Source: Heracleum sosnowskyi
Taxonomy: Eukaryota > Streptophyta > Magnoliopsida > Apiales > Apiaceae
NCBI GenBank assembly: GCA_030848705.1
Contig: JAUIZM010000018.1
Location: forward strand, 2,790,001-2,854,000
Direction: 5' to 3'
DNA length: 64,000 nt
The translations under genes were made by a program, and so were the position numbers. A model generated the notes under the pieces. It saw only the letters and a list, made by a program, of their open reading frames with translations. It was not told where the DNA came from and did no database searches. Positions 8,701 through 23,700 of this stretch are shown here, piece after piece. Position 1 is the first letter of the stretch. Every line of letters begins with the position of its first letter.

Positions 8701-11700
8701 AAAATCCTGTGTGCTAGCCCCTTTGAGTTTTATCGAAAAACCGAGTTCCCGTAAAATCGGGTCATATCGGGTCCGGTTCGGTTCAGAATGGACCGAAATC
8801 GAATCTCATCAAATTCTAGAAACTCATAGGGACATGATATGAAGAGAAGTGGAGAAGGAAAAAACTTTATAGGTTCCACAAAATCCTGTGTGCTAGCCCC
8901 TTTGAGTTTTATCGAAAAACCGAGTTCCCGTAAAATCAGGTCATATCGGGTCCGGTTCGGTTCAGAACGGACCGAAATCGAATCTCATCAAATTCTAGAA
9001 ACTCATAGGGACAAGATATGAAGAAAAGTGGAGAAGGAAAAAACTTTCTAGGTTCCACAAAATCCTGTGTGCTAGCCCCTTTGAGTTTTATCGAAAAACC
9101 GAGTTCCCGTAAAATCGGGTCATATCGGGTCCGGTTCGGTTCAGAACGGACCGAAATCGAATCTCATCAAATTCTAGAAACTCATAGGGACATGATATGA
9201 AGAAAAGTGGAGAAGGAAAAACCTTTCTAGGTTACACAAAATCCTGTGTGCTAGCCCCTTTGAGTTTTATCGAAAAACCGAGTTCCCGTAAAATCGGGTC
9301 ATATCGGGTCCGGTTAGGTTCAGAACGGACCGAAATCGAATCTCATCAAATTCTAGAAACTCATAGGGACAATATATGAAGAAAAGTGGAGAAGGAAAAA
9401 ACTTTATAGGTTACACAAAATCCTGTGTGCTAGCCCCTTTGAGTTTTATCAAAAAACCGAGTTCCCGTAAAATCGGGTCATATCGGGTCCGGTTAGGTTC
9501 AGAACGGACCGAAATCGAATCTCATCAAATTCTAGAAACTCATAGGGACAATATATGAAGAAAAGTGGAGAAGGAAAAAACTTTATAGGTTCCACAAAAT
9601 CCTGTGTGCTAGCCCCTTTGAGTTTTATCAAAAAACCGAGTTCCCGTAAAATCGGGTCATATCGGGTCCGGTTCGGTTCAGAATGGACCGAAATCGAATC
9701 TCATCAAATTCTAGAAACTCATAGGGACAAGATATGAAGAAAAGTGGAGAAGGAAAAAACTTTATAGGTTCCACAAAATCCTGTGTGCTAGCCCCTTTGA
9801 GTTTTATCGAAAAACCGAGTTCCCGTAAAATCGGGTCATATCGGGTCCGGTTCGGTTCAGAACGGACCGAAATCGAATCTCATCAAATTCTAGAAACTCA
9901 TAGGGACATGATATGAAGAAAAGTGGAGAAGGAAAAACCTTTCTAGGTTACACAAAATCCTGTGTGCTAGCCCCTTTGAGTTTTATCGAAAAACCGAGTT
10001 CCCGTAAAATCGGGTCATATCGGGTCCGGTTCGGTTCAGAACGGACCGAAATCGAATCTCATCAAATTCTAGAAACTCATAGGGACAATATATGAAGAAA
10101 ATTGGAGAAGGAAAAAACTTTATAGGTTCCACAAAATCCTGTGTGCTAGCCCCTTTGAGTTTTATCAAAAAACCGAGTTCCCGTAAAATCGGGTCATATC
10201 GGGTCCGGTTCGGTTCAGAATGGACCGAAATCGAATCTCATCAAATTCTAGAAACTCATAGGGACATGATATGAAGAAAAGTGGAGAAGGAAAAAACTTT
10301 ATAGGTTCCACAAAATCCTGTGTGCTAGCCCCTTTGAGTTTTATCGAAAAACCGAGTTCCCGTAAAATCGGGTCATATCGGGTCCGGTTCGGTTCAGAAC
10401 GGATCGAAATCGAATCTCATCAAATTCTAGAAACTCATAGGGACAAGATATGAAGAAAAGTGGAGAAGGAAAAACCTTTCTAGGTTACACAAAATCCTGT
10501 GTGCTAGCCCCTTTGAGTTTTATCGAAAAACCGAGTTCCCGTAAAATCGGGTCATATCGGGTCCGGTTCGGTTCAGAACGGACCGAAATCGAATCTCATC
10601 AAATTCTAGAAACTCATAGGGACAATATATGAAGAAAAGTGGAGAAGGAAAAAACTTTATAGGTTACACAAAATCCTGTGTGCTAGCCCCTTTGAGTTTT
10701 ATCAAAAAACCGAGTTCCCGTAAAATCGGGTCATATCGGGTCCGGTTAGGTTCAGAACGGACCGAAATCGAATCTCATCAAATTCTAGAAACTCATAGGG
10801 ACAATATATGAAGAAAAGTGGAGAAGGAAAAAACTTTATAGGTTCCACAAAATCCTGTGTGCTAGCCCCTTTGAGTTTTATCAAAAAACCGAGTTCCCGT
10901 AAAATCGGGTCATATCGGGTCCGGTTCGGTTCAGAATGGACCGAAATCGAATCTCATCAAATTCTAGAAACTCATAGGGACAAGATATGAAGAAAAGTGG
11001 AGAAGGAAAAAACTTTATAGGTTCCACAAAATCCTGTGTGCTAGCCCCTTTGAGTTTTATCGAAAAACCGAGTTCCCGTAAAATCGGGTCATATCGGGTC
11101 CGGTTCGGTTCAGAACGGACCGAAATCGAATCTCATCAAATTCTAGAAACTCATAGGGACATGATATGAAGAAAAGTGGAGAAGGAAAAACCTTTCTAGG
11201 TTACACAAAATCCTGTGTGCTAGCCCCTTTGAGTTTTATCGAAAAACCGAGTTCCCGTAAAATCGGGTCATATCGGGTCCGGTTCGGTTCAGAACGGACC
11301 GAAATCGAATCTCATCAAATTCTAGAAACTCATAGGGACAATATATGAAGAAAATTGGAGAAGGAAAAAACTTTATAGGTTCCACAAAATCCTGTGTGCT
11401 AGCCCCTTTGAGTTTTATCAAAAAACCGAGTTCCCGTAAAATCGGGTCATATCGGGTCCGGTTCGGTTCAGAATGGACCGAAATCGAATCTCATCAAATT
11501 CTAGAAACTCATAGGGACATGATATGAAGAAAAGTGGAGAAGGAAAAAACTTTATAGGTTCCACAAAATCCTGTGTGCTAGCCCCTTTGAGTTTTATCGA
11601 AAAACCGAGTTCCCGTAAAATCGGGTCATATCGGGTCCGGTTCGGTTCAGAACGGATCGAAATCGAATCTCATCAAATTCTAGAAACTCATAGGGACAAG

Positions 11701-11702
11701 AT
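5796..11702. repeat. 17-monomer higher-order repeat (3043 bp), two copies with internal 7-monomer periodicity
   Basis: Marker monomers recur at an offset of 3043 bp (17 x 179): the GAAGAGAAGT variant at 5796 and 8839, the GGATCGAAATC variant at 7228 and 10271, and the matching order of all other variant types from 5796-8480 against 8839-11523. Within each copy a 7-monomer (1253-bp) pattern repeats, for example 6333-7585 and 7586-8838. Confidence 0.8.
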
Positions 11703-14700
11703 ATGAAGAAAAGTGGAGAAGGAAAAAACTTTCTAGGTTCCACAAAATCCTGTGTGCTAGCCCCTTTGAGTTTTATCGAAAAACCGAGTTCCCGTAAAAT
11801 CGGGTCATATCGGGTCCGGTTCGGTTCAGAACGGACCGAAATCGAATCTCATCAAATTCTAGAAACTCATAGGGACATGATATGAAGAAAAGTGGAGAAG
11901 GAAAAACCTTTCTAGGTTACACAAAATCCTGTGTGCTAGCCCCTTTGAGTTTTATCGAAAAACCGAGTTCCCGTAAAATCGGGTCATATCGGGTCCGGCT
12001 AGGTTCAGAACGGACCGAAATCGAATCTCATCAAATTCTAGAAACTCATAGGGACAATATATGAAGAAAAGTGGAGAAGGAAAAAACTTTATAGGTTACA
12101 CAAAATCCTGTGTGCTAGCCCCTTTGAGTTTTATCAAAAAACCGAGTTCCCGTAAAATCGGGTCATATCGGGTCCGGTTAGGTTCAGAACGGACCGAAAT
12201 CGAATCTCATCAAATTCTAGAAACTCATAGGGACAATATATGAAGAAAAGTGGAGAAGGAAAAAACTTTATAGGTTCCACAAAATCCTGTGTGCTAGCCC
12301 CTTTGAGTTTTATCAAAAAACCGAGTTCCCGTAAAATCGGGTCATATCGGGTCCGGTTCGGTTCAGAATGGACCGAAATCGAATCTCATCAAATTCTAGA
12401 AACTCATAGGGACAAGATATGAAGAAAAGTGGAGAAGGAAAAAACTTTATAGGTTCCACAAAATCCTGTGTGCTAGCCCCTTTGAGTTTTATCGAAAAAC
12501 CGAGTTCCCGTAAAATCGGGTCATATCGGGTCCGGTTCGGTTCAGAACGGACCGAAATCGAATCTCATCAAATTCTAGAAACTCATAGGGACATGATATG
12601 AAGAAAAGTGGAGAAGGAAAAACCTTTCTAGGTTACACAAAATCCTGTGTGCTAGCCCCTTTGAGTTTTATCGAAAAACCGAGTTCCCGTAAAATCGGGT
12701 CATATCGGGTCCGGTTCGGTTCAGAACGGACCGAAATCGAATCTCATCAAATTCTAGAAACTCATAGGGACAATATATGAAGAAAATTGGAGAAGGAAAA
12801 AACTTTATAGGTTCCACAAAATCCTGTGTGCTAACCCCTTTGAGTTTTATCAAAAAACCGAGTTCCCGTAAAATCGGGTCATATCGGGTCCGGTTCGGTT
12901 CAGAATGGACCGAAATCGAATCTCATCAAATTCTAGAAACTCATAGGGACATGATATGAAGAAAAGTGGAGAAGGAAAAAACTTTATAGGTTCCACAAAA
13001 TCCTGTGTGCTAGCCCCTTTGAGTTTTATCGAAAAACCGAGTTCCCGTAAAATCGGGTCATATCGGGTCCGGTTCGGTTCAGAACGGACCGAAATCGAAT
13101 CTCATCAAATTCTAGAAACTCATAGGGACAAGATATGAAGAAAAGTGGAGAAGGAAAAAACTTTCTAGGTTCCACAAAATCCTGTGTGCTAGCCCCTTTT
13201 AGTTTTATCGAAAAACCGAGTTCCCGTAAAATCGGGTCATATCGGGTCCGGTTCGGTTCAGAACGGACCGAAATCGAATCTCATCAAATTCTAGAAACTC
13301 ATAGGGACATGATATGAAGATAAGTGGAGAAGGAAAAACCTTTCTAGGTTACACAAAATCCTGTGTGCTAGCCCCTTTGAGTTTTATCGAAAAACCGAGT
13401 TCCCGTAAAATCGGGTCATATCGGGTCCGGTTAGGTTCAGAACGGACCGAAATCGAATCTCATCAAATTCTAGAAACTCATAGGGACAAGATATGAAGAA
13501 AAGTGGAGAAGGAAAAAACTTTCTAGGTTCCACAAAATCCTGTGTGCTAGCCCCTTTGAGTTTTATCGAAAAACCGAGTTCCCGTAAAATCGGGTCATAT
13601 CGGGTCCGGTTCGGTTCAGAACGGACCGAAATCGAATCTCATCAAATTCTAGAAACTCATAGGGACATGATATGAAGAAAAGTGGAGAAGGAAAAACCTT
13701 TCTAGGTTACACAAAATCCTGTGTGCTAGCCCCTTTGAGTTTTATCGAAAAACCGAGTTCCCGTAAAATCGGGTCATATCGGGTCCGGTTAGGTTCAGAA
13801 CGGACCGAAATCGAATCTCATCAAATTCTAGAAACTCATAGGGACAATATATGAAGAAAAGTGGAGAAGGAAAAAACTTTATAGGTTACACAAAATCCTG
13901 TGTGCTAGCCCCTTTGAGTTTTATCAAAAAACCGAGTTCCCGTAAAATCGGGTCATATCGGGTCCGGTTAGGTTCAGAACGGACCGAAATCGAATCTCAT
14001 CAAATTCTAGAAACTCATAGGGACAATATATGAAGAAAATTGGAGAAGGAAAAAACTTTATAGGTTCCACAAAATCCTGTGTGCTAGCCCCTTTGAGTTT
14101 TATCAAAAAACCGAGTTCCCGTAAAATCGGGTCATATCGGGTCCGGTTCGGTTCAGAATGGACCGAAATCGAATCTCATCAAATTCTAGAAACTCATAGG
14201 GACAAGATATGAAGAAAAGTGGAGAAGGAAAAAACTTTATAGGTTCCACAAAATCCTGTGTGCTAGCCCCTTTGAGTTTTATCGAAAAACCGAGTTCCCG
14301 TAAAATCGGGTCATATCGGGTCCGGTTCGGTTCAGAACGGACCGAAATCGAATCTCATCAAATTCTAGAAACTCATAGGGACATGATATGAAGAAAAGTG
14401 GAGAAGGAAAAACCTTTCTAGGTTACACAAAATCCTGTGTGCTAGCCCCTTTGAGTTTTATCGAAAAACCGAGTTCCCGTAAAATCGGGTCATATCGGGT
14501 CCGGTTCGGTTCAGAACGGACCGAAATCGAATCTCATCAAATTCTAGAAACTCATAGGGACAATATATGAAGAAAATTGGAGAAGGAAAAAACTTTATAG
14601 GTTCCACAAAATCCTGTGTGCTAGCCCCTTTGAGTTTTATCAAAAAACCGAGTTCCCGTAAAATCGGGTCATATCGGGTCCGGTTCGGTTCAGAATGGAC

Positions 14701-15998
14701 CGAAATCGAATCTCATCAAATTCTAGAAACTCATAGGGACATGATATGAAGAAAAGTGGAGAAGGAAAAAACTTTATAGGTTCCACAAAATCCTGTGTGC
14801 TAGCCCCTTTGAGTTTTATCGAAAAACCGAGTTCCCGTAAAATCGGGTCATATCGGGTCCGGTTCGGTTCAGAACGGACCGAAATCGAATCTCATCAAAT
14901 TCTAGAAACTCATAGGGACAAGATATGAAGAAAAGTGGAGAAGGAAAAAACTTTCTAGGTTCCACAAAATCCTGTGTGCTAGCCCCTTTGAGTTTTATCG
15001 AAAAACCGAGTTCCCGTAAAATCGGGTCATATCGGGTCCGGTTCGGTTCAGAACGGACCGAAATCGAATCTCATCAAATTCTAGAAACTCATAGGGACAT
15101 GATATGAAGAAAAGTGGAGAAGGAAAAACCTTTCTAGGTTACACAAAATCCTGTGTGCTAGCCCCTTTGAGTTTTATCGAAAAACCGAGTTCCCGTAAAA
15201 TCGGGTCATATCGGGTCCGGTTAGGTTCAGAACGGACCGAAATCGAATCTCATCAAATTCTAGAAACTCATAGGGACAATATATGAAGAAAAGTGGAGAA
15301 GGAAAAAACTTTATAGGTTCCACAAAATCCTGTGTGCTAGCCCCTTTGAGTTTTATCAAAAAACCGAGTTCCCGTAAAATCGGGTCATATCGGGTCCGGT
15401 TAGGTTCAGAACGGACCGAAATCGAATCTCATCAAATTCTAGAAACTCATAGGGACAATATATGAAGAAAAGTGGAGAAGGAAAAAACTTTATAGGTTCC
15501 ACAAAATCCTGTGTGCTAGCCCCTTTGAGTTTTATCAAAAAACCGAGTTCCCGTAAAATCGGGTCATATCGGGTCCGGTTCGGTTCAGAACGGACCGAAA
15601 TCGAATCTCATCAAATTCTAGAAACTCATAGGGACAAGATATGAAGAAAAGTGGAGAAGGAAAAAACTTTATAGGTTCCACAAAATCCTGTGTGCTAGCC
15701 CCTTTGAGTTTTATCGAAAAACCGAGTTCCCGTAAAATCGGGTCATATCGGGTCCGGTTCGGTTCAGAACGGACCGAAATCGAATCTCATCAAATTCTAG
15801 AAACTCATAGGGACATGATATGAAGAAAAGTGGAGAAGGAAAAACCTTTCTAGGTTACACAAAATCCTGTGTGCTAGCCCCTTTGAGTTTTATCGAAAAA
15901 CCGAGTTCCCGTAAAATCGGGTCATATCGGGTCCGGTTCGGTTCAGAACGGACCGAAATCGAATCTCATCAAATTCTAGAAACTCATAGGGACAATAT
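10629..15998. repeat. 8-monomer higher-order repeat (1432 bp), first type
   Basis: The monomer class with ATAGGTTACAC, TATCAAAAAACC and GGTTAGG starts at 10629, 12061 and 13851, with a near match lacking TTACAC at 15283. Spacings are 8, 10 and 8 monomers. The 10-monomer spacing is explained by an extra two-monomer copy (13135-13492 resembles 13493-13850). The rest of the order (GAATGG class, plain class, TTACAC class, GAAAATTGG class) is retained. Confidence 0.72.
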
Positions 15999-17788
15999 AT
16001 GAAGAAAATTGGAGAAGGAAAAAACTTTATAGGTTCCACAAAATCCTGTGTGCTAGCCCCTTTGAGTTTTATCAAAAAACCGAGTTCCCGTAAAATCGGG
16101 TCATATCGGGTCCGGTTCGGTTCAGAACGGACCGAAATCGAATCTCATCAAATTCTAGAAACTCATAGGGACAAGATATGAAGAAAAGTGGAGAAGGAAA
16201 AAACTTTATAGGTTCCACAAAATCCTGTGTGCTATCCCCTTTGAGTTTTATCGAAAAACCGAGTTCCCGTAAAATCGGGTCATATCGGGTCCGGTTCGGT
16301 TCAGAACGGACCGAAATCGAATCTCATCAAATTCTAGAAACTCATAGGGACATGATATGAAGAAAAGTGGAGAAGGAAAAACCTTTCTAGGTTACACAAA
16401 ATCCTGTGTGCTAGCCCCTTTGAGTTTTATCGAAAAACCGAGTTCCCGTAAAATCGGGTCATATCGGGTCCGGTTCGGTTCAGAACGGACCGAAATCGAA
16501 TCTCATCAAATTCTAGAAACTCATAGGGACAATATATGAAGAAAATTGGAGAAGGAAAAAACTTTATAGGTTCCACAAAATCCTGTGTGCTAGCCCCTTT
16601 GAGTTTTATCAAAAAACCGAGTTCCCGTAAAATCGGGTCATATCGGGTCCGGTTCGGTTCAGAATGGACCGAAATCGAATCTCATCAAATTCTAGAAACT
16701 CATAGGGACATGATATGAAGAAAAGTGGAGAAGGAAAAAACTTTATAGGTTCCACAAAATCCTGTGTGCTAGCCCCTTTGAGTTTTATCGAAAAACCGAG
16801 TTCCCGTAAAATCGGGTCATATCGGGTCCGGTTCGGTTCAGAACGGACCGAAATCGAATCTCATCAAATTCTAGAAACTCATAGGGACATGATATGAAGA
16901 AAAGTGGAGAACGAAAAACCTTTCTAGGTTCCACAAAATCCTGTGTACTAGCCCCTATGAGTTTTATCGAAAAACCGAGTTCCCGTAAAATCGGGTCATA
17001 TCGGGTCCGGTTCGATTCAGAACGGACCGAAATCGAATCTCATCAAATTCTAGAAACTCATAGGGACAAGATATGAAGAAAAGTGGAGAAGGAAAAAACT
17101 TTATAGGTTCCACAAAATCCTGTGTGCTAGCCCCTTTGAGTTTTATCGAAAAACCGAGTTCCCGTAAAATCGGGTCATATCGGGTCCGGTTCGGTTCAGA
17201 ACGGACCGAAATCGAATCTCATCAAATTCTAGAAACTCATAGGGACATGATATGAAGAAAAGTGGAGAAGGAAAAACCTTTCTAGGTTACACAAAATCCT
17301 GTGTGCTAGCCCCTTTGAGTTTTATCGAAAAACCGAGTTCCCGTAAAATCGGGTCATATCGGGTCCGGTTCGGTTCAGAACGGACCGAAATCGAATCTCA
17401 TCAAATTCTAGAAACTCATAGGGACAATATATGAAGAAAAGTGGAGAAGGAAAAAACTTTATAGGTTCCACAAAATCCTGTGTGCTAGCCCCTTTGAGTT
17501 TTATCAAAAAACCGAGTTCCCGTAAAATCGGGTCATATCGGGTCCGGTTCGGTTCAGAATGGACCGAAATCGAATCTCATCAAATTCTAGAAACTCATAG
17601 GGACATGATATGAAGAAAAGTGGAGAAGGAAAAAACTTTATAGGTTCCACAAAATCCTGTGTGCTAGCCCCTTTGAGTTTTATCGAAAAACCGAGTTCCC
17701 GTAAAATCGGGTCATATCGGGTCCGGTTCGGTTCAGAACGGACCGAAATCGAATCTCATCAAATTCTAGAAACTCATAGGGACATGAT

Positions 17789-20700
17789 ATGAAGAAAAGT
17801 GGAGAACGAAAAACCTTTCTAGGTTCCACAAAATCCTGTGTACTAGCCCCTATGAGTTTTATCGAAAAACCGAGTTCCCGTAAAATCGGGTCATATCGGG
17901 TCCGGTTCGATTCAGAACGGACCGAAATCGAATCTCATCAAATTCTAGAAACTCATAGGGACAAGATATGAAGAAAAGTGGAGAAGGAAAAAACTTTATA
18001 GGTTCCACAAAATCCTGTGTGCTAGCCCCTTTGAGTTTTATCGAAAAACCGAGTTCCCGTAAAATCGGGTCATATCGGGTCCGGTTCGGTTCAGAACGGA
18101 CCGAAATCGAATCTCATCAAATTCTAGAAACTCATAGGGACATGATATGAAGAAAAGTGGAGAAGGAAAAACCTTTCTAGGTTCCACAAAATCCTGTGTG
18201 CTAGCCCCTTTGAGTTTTATCGAAAAACCGAGTTCCCGTAAAATCGGGTCATATCGGGTCCGGTTCGGTTCAGAACGGACCGAAATCGAATCTCATCAAA
18301 TTCTAGAAACTCATAGGGACAAGATATGAAGAAAAGTGGAGAAGGAAAAAACTTTCTAGGTTCCACAAAATCCTGTGTGCTAGCCCCTTTGAGTTTTATC
18401 GAAAAACCGAGTTCCCGTAAAATCGGGTCATATCGGGTCCGGTTCGGTTCAGAACGGACCGAAATCGAATCTCATCAAATTCTAGAAACTCATAGGGACA
18501 TGATATGAAGAAAAGTGGAGAAGGAAAAACCTTTCTAGGTTACACAAAATCCTGTGTGCTAGCCCCTTTGAGTTTTATCGAAAAACCGAGTTCCCGTAAA
18601 ATCGGGTCATATCGGGTCCGGTTAGGTTCAGAACGGACCGAAATCGAATCTCATCAAATTCTAGAAACTCATAGGGACAATATATGAAGAAAAGTGGAGA
18701 AGGAAAAAACTTCATAGGTTCCACAAAATCCTGTGTGCTAGCCCCTTTGAGTTTTATCAAAAAACCGAGTTCCCGTAAAATTGGGTCATATCGGGTCCGG
18801 TTAGGTTCAGAACGGACCGAAATCGAATCTCATCAAATTCTAGAAACTCATAGGGACAATATATGAAGAAAAGTGGAGAAGGAAAAAATTTTATAGGTTC
18901 CACAAAATCCTGTGTGCTAGCCCCTTTGAGTTTTATCGAAAAACCGAGTTCCCGTAAAATCGGGTCATATCGGGTCCGGTTCGGTTCAGAACGGACCGAA
19001 ATCGAATCTCATCAAATTCTAGAAACTCATAGGGACAAGATATGAAGAAAAGTGGAGAAGGAAAAAACTTTATAGGTTCCACAAAATCCTGTGTGCTAGC
19101 CCCTTTGAGTTTTATCGAAAAACCGAGTTCCCGTAAAATCGGGTCATATCGGGTCCGGTTCGGTTCAGAACGGACCGAAATCGAATCTCATCAAATTCTA
19201 GAAACTCATAGGGACATGATATGAAGAAAAGTGGAGAACGAAAAACCTTTCTAGGTTCCACAAAATCCTGTGTACTAGCCCCTATGAGTTTTATCGAAAA
19301 ACCGAGTTCCCGTAAAATCGGGTCATATCGGGTCCGGTTCGATTCAGAACGGACCGAAATCGAATCTCATCAAATTCTAGAAACTCATAGGGACAAGATA
19401 TGAAGAAAAGTGGAGAAGGAAAAAACTTTATAGGTTCCACAAAATCCTGTGTGCTAGCCCCTTTGAGTTTTATCGAAAAACCGAGTTCCCGTAAAATCGG
19501 GTCATATCGGGTCCGGTTCGGTTCAGAACGGACCGAAATCGAATCTCATCAAATTCTAGAAACTCATAGGGACATGATATGAAGAAAAGTGGAGAAGGAA
19601 AAACCTTTCTAGGTTCCACAAAATCCTGTGTGCTAGCCCCTTTGAGTTTTATCGAAAAACCGAGTTCCCGTAAAATCGGGTCATATCGGGTCCGGTTCGG
19701 TTCAGAACGGACCGAAATCGAATCTCATCAAATTCTAGAAACTCATAGGGACAAGATATGAAGAAAAGTGGAGAAGGAAAAAACTTTCTAGGTTCCACAA
19801 AATCCTGTGTGCTAGCCCCTTTGAGTTTTATCGAAAAACCGAGTTCCCGTAAAATCGGGTCATATCGGGTCCGGTTCGGTTCAGAACGGACCGAAATCGA
19901 ATCTCATCAAATTCTAGAAACTCATAGGGACATGATATGAAGAAAAGTGGAGAAGGAAAAACCTTTCTAGGTTACACAAAATCCTGTGTGCTAGCCCCTT
20001 TGAGTTTTATCGAAAAACCGAGTTCCCGTAAAATCGGGTCATATCGGGTCCGGTTAGGTTCAGAACGGACCGAAATCGAATCTCATCAAATTCTAGAAAC
20101 TCATAGGGACAATATATGAAGAAAAGTGGAGAAGGAAAAAACTTCATAGGTTCCACAAAATCCTGTGTGCTAGCCCCTTTGAGTTTTATCAAAAAACCGA
20201 GTTCCCGTAAAATTGGGTCATATCGGGTCCGGTTAGGTTCAGAACGGACCGAAATCGAATCTCATCAAATTCTAGAAACTCATAGGGACAATATATGAAG
20301 AAAAGTGGAGAAGGAAAAAATTTTATAGGTTCCACAAAATCCTGTGTGCTAGCCCCTTTGAGTTTTATCGAAAAACCGAGTTCCCGTAAAATCGGGTCAT
20401 ATCGGGTCCGGTTCGGTTCAGAACGGACCGAAATCGAATCTCATCAAATTCTAGAAACTCATAGGGACATGATATGAAGAAAAGTGGAGAACGAAAAACC
20501 TTTCTAGGTTCCACAAAATCCTGTGTACTAGCCCCTATGAGTTTTATCGAAAAACCGAGTTCCCGTAAAATCGGGTCATATCGGGTCCGGTTCGATTCAG
20601 AACGGACCGAAATCGAATCTCATCAAATTCTAGAAACTCATAGGGACAAGATATGAAGAAAAGTGGAGAAGGAAAAAACTTTATAGGTTCCACAAAATCC

Positions 20701-23700
20701 TGTGTGCTAGCCCCTTTGAGTTTTATCGAAAAACCGAGTTCCCGTAAAATCGGGTCATATCGGGTCCGGTTCGGTTCAGAACGGACCGAAATCGAATCTC
20801 ATCAAATTCTAGAAACTCATAGGGACATGATATGAAGAAAAGTGGAGAAGGAAAAACCTTTCTAGGTTCCACAAAATCCTGTGTGCTAGCCCCTTTGAGT
20901 TTTATCGAAAAACCGAGTTCCCGTAAAATCGGGTCATATCGGGTCCGGTTCGGTTCAGAACGGACCGAAATCGAATCTCATCAAATTCTAGAAACTCATA
21001 GGGACAAGATATGAAGAAAAGTGGAGAAGGAAAAAACTTTCTAGGTTCCACAAAATCCTGTGTGCTAGCCCCTTTGAGTTTTATCGAAAAACCGAGTTCC
21101 CGTAAAATCGGGTCATATCGGGTCCGGTTCGGTTCAGAACGGACCGAAATCGAATCTCATCAAATTCTAGAAACTCATAGGGACAAGATATGAAGAAAAG
21201 TGGAGAAGGAAAAAACTTTATAGGTTCCACAAAATCCTGTGTGCTATCCCCTTTGAGTTTTATCGAAAAACCGAGTTCCCGTAAAATCGGGTCATATCGG
21301 GTCCGGTTCGGTTCAGAACGGACCGAAATCGAATCTCATCAAATTCTAGAAACTCATAGGGACATGATATGAAGAAAAGTGGAGAAGGAAAAACCTTTCT
21401 AGGTTACACAAAATCCTGTGTGCTAGCCCCTTTGAGTTTTATCGAAAAACCGAGTTCCCGTAAAATCGGGTCATATCGGGTCCGGTTCGGTTCAGAACGG
21501 ACCGAAATCGAATCTCATCAAATTCTAGAAACTCATAGGGACAATATATGAAGAAAATTGGAGAAGGAAAAAACTTTATAGGTTCCACAAAATCCTGTGT
21601 GCTAGCCCCTTTGAGTTTTATCAAAAAACCGAGTTCCCGTAAAATCGGGTCATATCGGGTCCGGTTCGGTTCAGAATGGACCGAAATCGAATCTCATCAA
21701 ATTCTAGAAACTCATAGGGACATGATATGAAGAAAAGTGGAGAAGGAAAAAACTTTATAGGTTCCACAAAATCCTGTGTGCTAGCCCCTTTGAGTTTTAT
21801 CGAAAAACCGAGTTCCCGTAAAATCGGGTCATATCGGGTCCGGTTCGGTTCAGAACGGACCGAAATCGAATCTCATCAAATTCTAGAAACTCATAGGGAC
21901 ATGATATGAAGAAAAGTGGAGAACGAAAAACCTTTCTAGGTTCCACAAAATCCTGTGTACTAGCCCCTATGAGTTTTATCGAAAAACCGAGTTCCCGTAA
22001 AATCGGGTCATATCGGGTCCGGTTCGATTCAGAACGGACCGAAATCGAATCTCATCAAATTCTAGAAACTCATAGGGACAAGATATGAAGAAAAGTGGAG
22101 AAGGAAAAAACTTTATAGGTTCCATAAAATCCTGTGTGCTAGCCCCTTTGAGTTTTATCGAAAAACCGAGTTCCCGTAAAATCGGGTCATATCGGGTCCG
22201 GTTCGGTTCAGAACGGACCGAAATCGAATCTCATCAAATTCTAGAAACTCATAGGGACATGATATGAAGAAAAGTGGAGAAGGAAAAACCTTTCTAGGTT
22301 CCACAAAATCCTGTGTGCTAGCCCCTTTGAGTTTTATCGAAAAACCGAGTTCCCGTAAAATCGGGTCATATCGGGTCCGGTTCGGTTCAGAACGGACCGA
22401 AATCGAATCTCATCAAATTCTAGAAACTCATAGGGACAAGATATGAAGAAAAGTGGAGAAGGAAAAAACTTTCTAGGTTCCACAAAATCCTGTGTGCTAG
22501 CCCCTTTGAGTTTTATCGAAAAACCGAGTTCCCGTAAAATCGGGTCATATCGGGTCCGGTTCGGTTCAGAACGGACCGAAATCGAATCTCATCAAATTCT
22601 AGAAACTCATAGGGACATGATATGAAGAAAAGTGGAGAAGGAAAAACCTTTCTAGGTTACACAAAATCCTGTGTGCTAGCCCCTTTGAGTTTTATCGAAA
22701 AACCGAGTTCCCGTAAAATCGGGTCATATCGGGTCCGGTTAGGTTCAGAACGGACCGAAATCGAATCTCATCAAATTCTAGAAACTCATAGGGACAATAT
22801 ATGAAGAAAAGTGGAGAAGGAAAAAACTTCATAGGTTCCACAAAATCCTGTGTGCTAGCCCCTTTGAGTTTTATCAAAAAACCGAGTTCCCGTAAAATTG
22901 GGTCATATCGGGTCCGGTTAGGTTCAGAACGGACCGAAATCGAATCTCATCAAATTCTAGAAACTCATAGGGACAATATATGAAGAAAAGTGGAGAAGGA
23001 AAAAATTTTATAGGTTCCACAAAATCCTGTGTGCTAGCCCCTTTGAGTTTTATCGAAAAACCGAGTTCCCGTAAAATCGGGTCATATCGGGTCCGGTTCG
23101 GTTCAGAACGGACCGAAATCGAATCTCATCAAATTCTAGAAACTCATAGGGACAAGATATGAAGAAAAGTGGAGAAGGAAAAAACTTTATAGGTTCCACA
23201 AAATCCTGTGTGCTAGCCCCTTTGAGTTTTATCGAAAAACCGAGTTCCCGTAAAATCGGGTCATATCGGGTCCGGTTCGGTTCAGAACGGACCGAAATCG
23301 AATCTCATCAAATTCTAGAAACTCATAGGGACATGATATGAAGAAAAGTGGAGAACGAAAAACCTTTCTAGGTTCCACAAAATCCTGTGTACTAGCCCCT
23401 ATGAGTTTTATCGAAAAACCGAGTTCCCGTAAAATCGGGTCATATCGGGTCCGGTTCGATTCAGAACGGACCGAAATCGAATCTCATCAAATTCTAGAAA
23501 CTCATAGGGACAAGATATGAAGAAAAGTGGAGAAGGAAAAAACTTTATAGGTTCCACAAAATCCTGTGTGCTAGCCCCTTTGAGTTTTATCGAAAAACCG
23601 AGTTCCCGTAAAATCGGGTCATATCGGGTCCGGTTCGGTTCAGAACGGACCGAAATCGAATCTCATCAAATTCTAGAAACTCATAGGGACATGATATGAA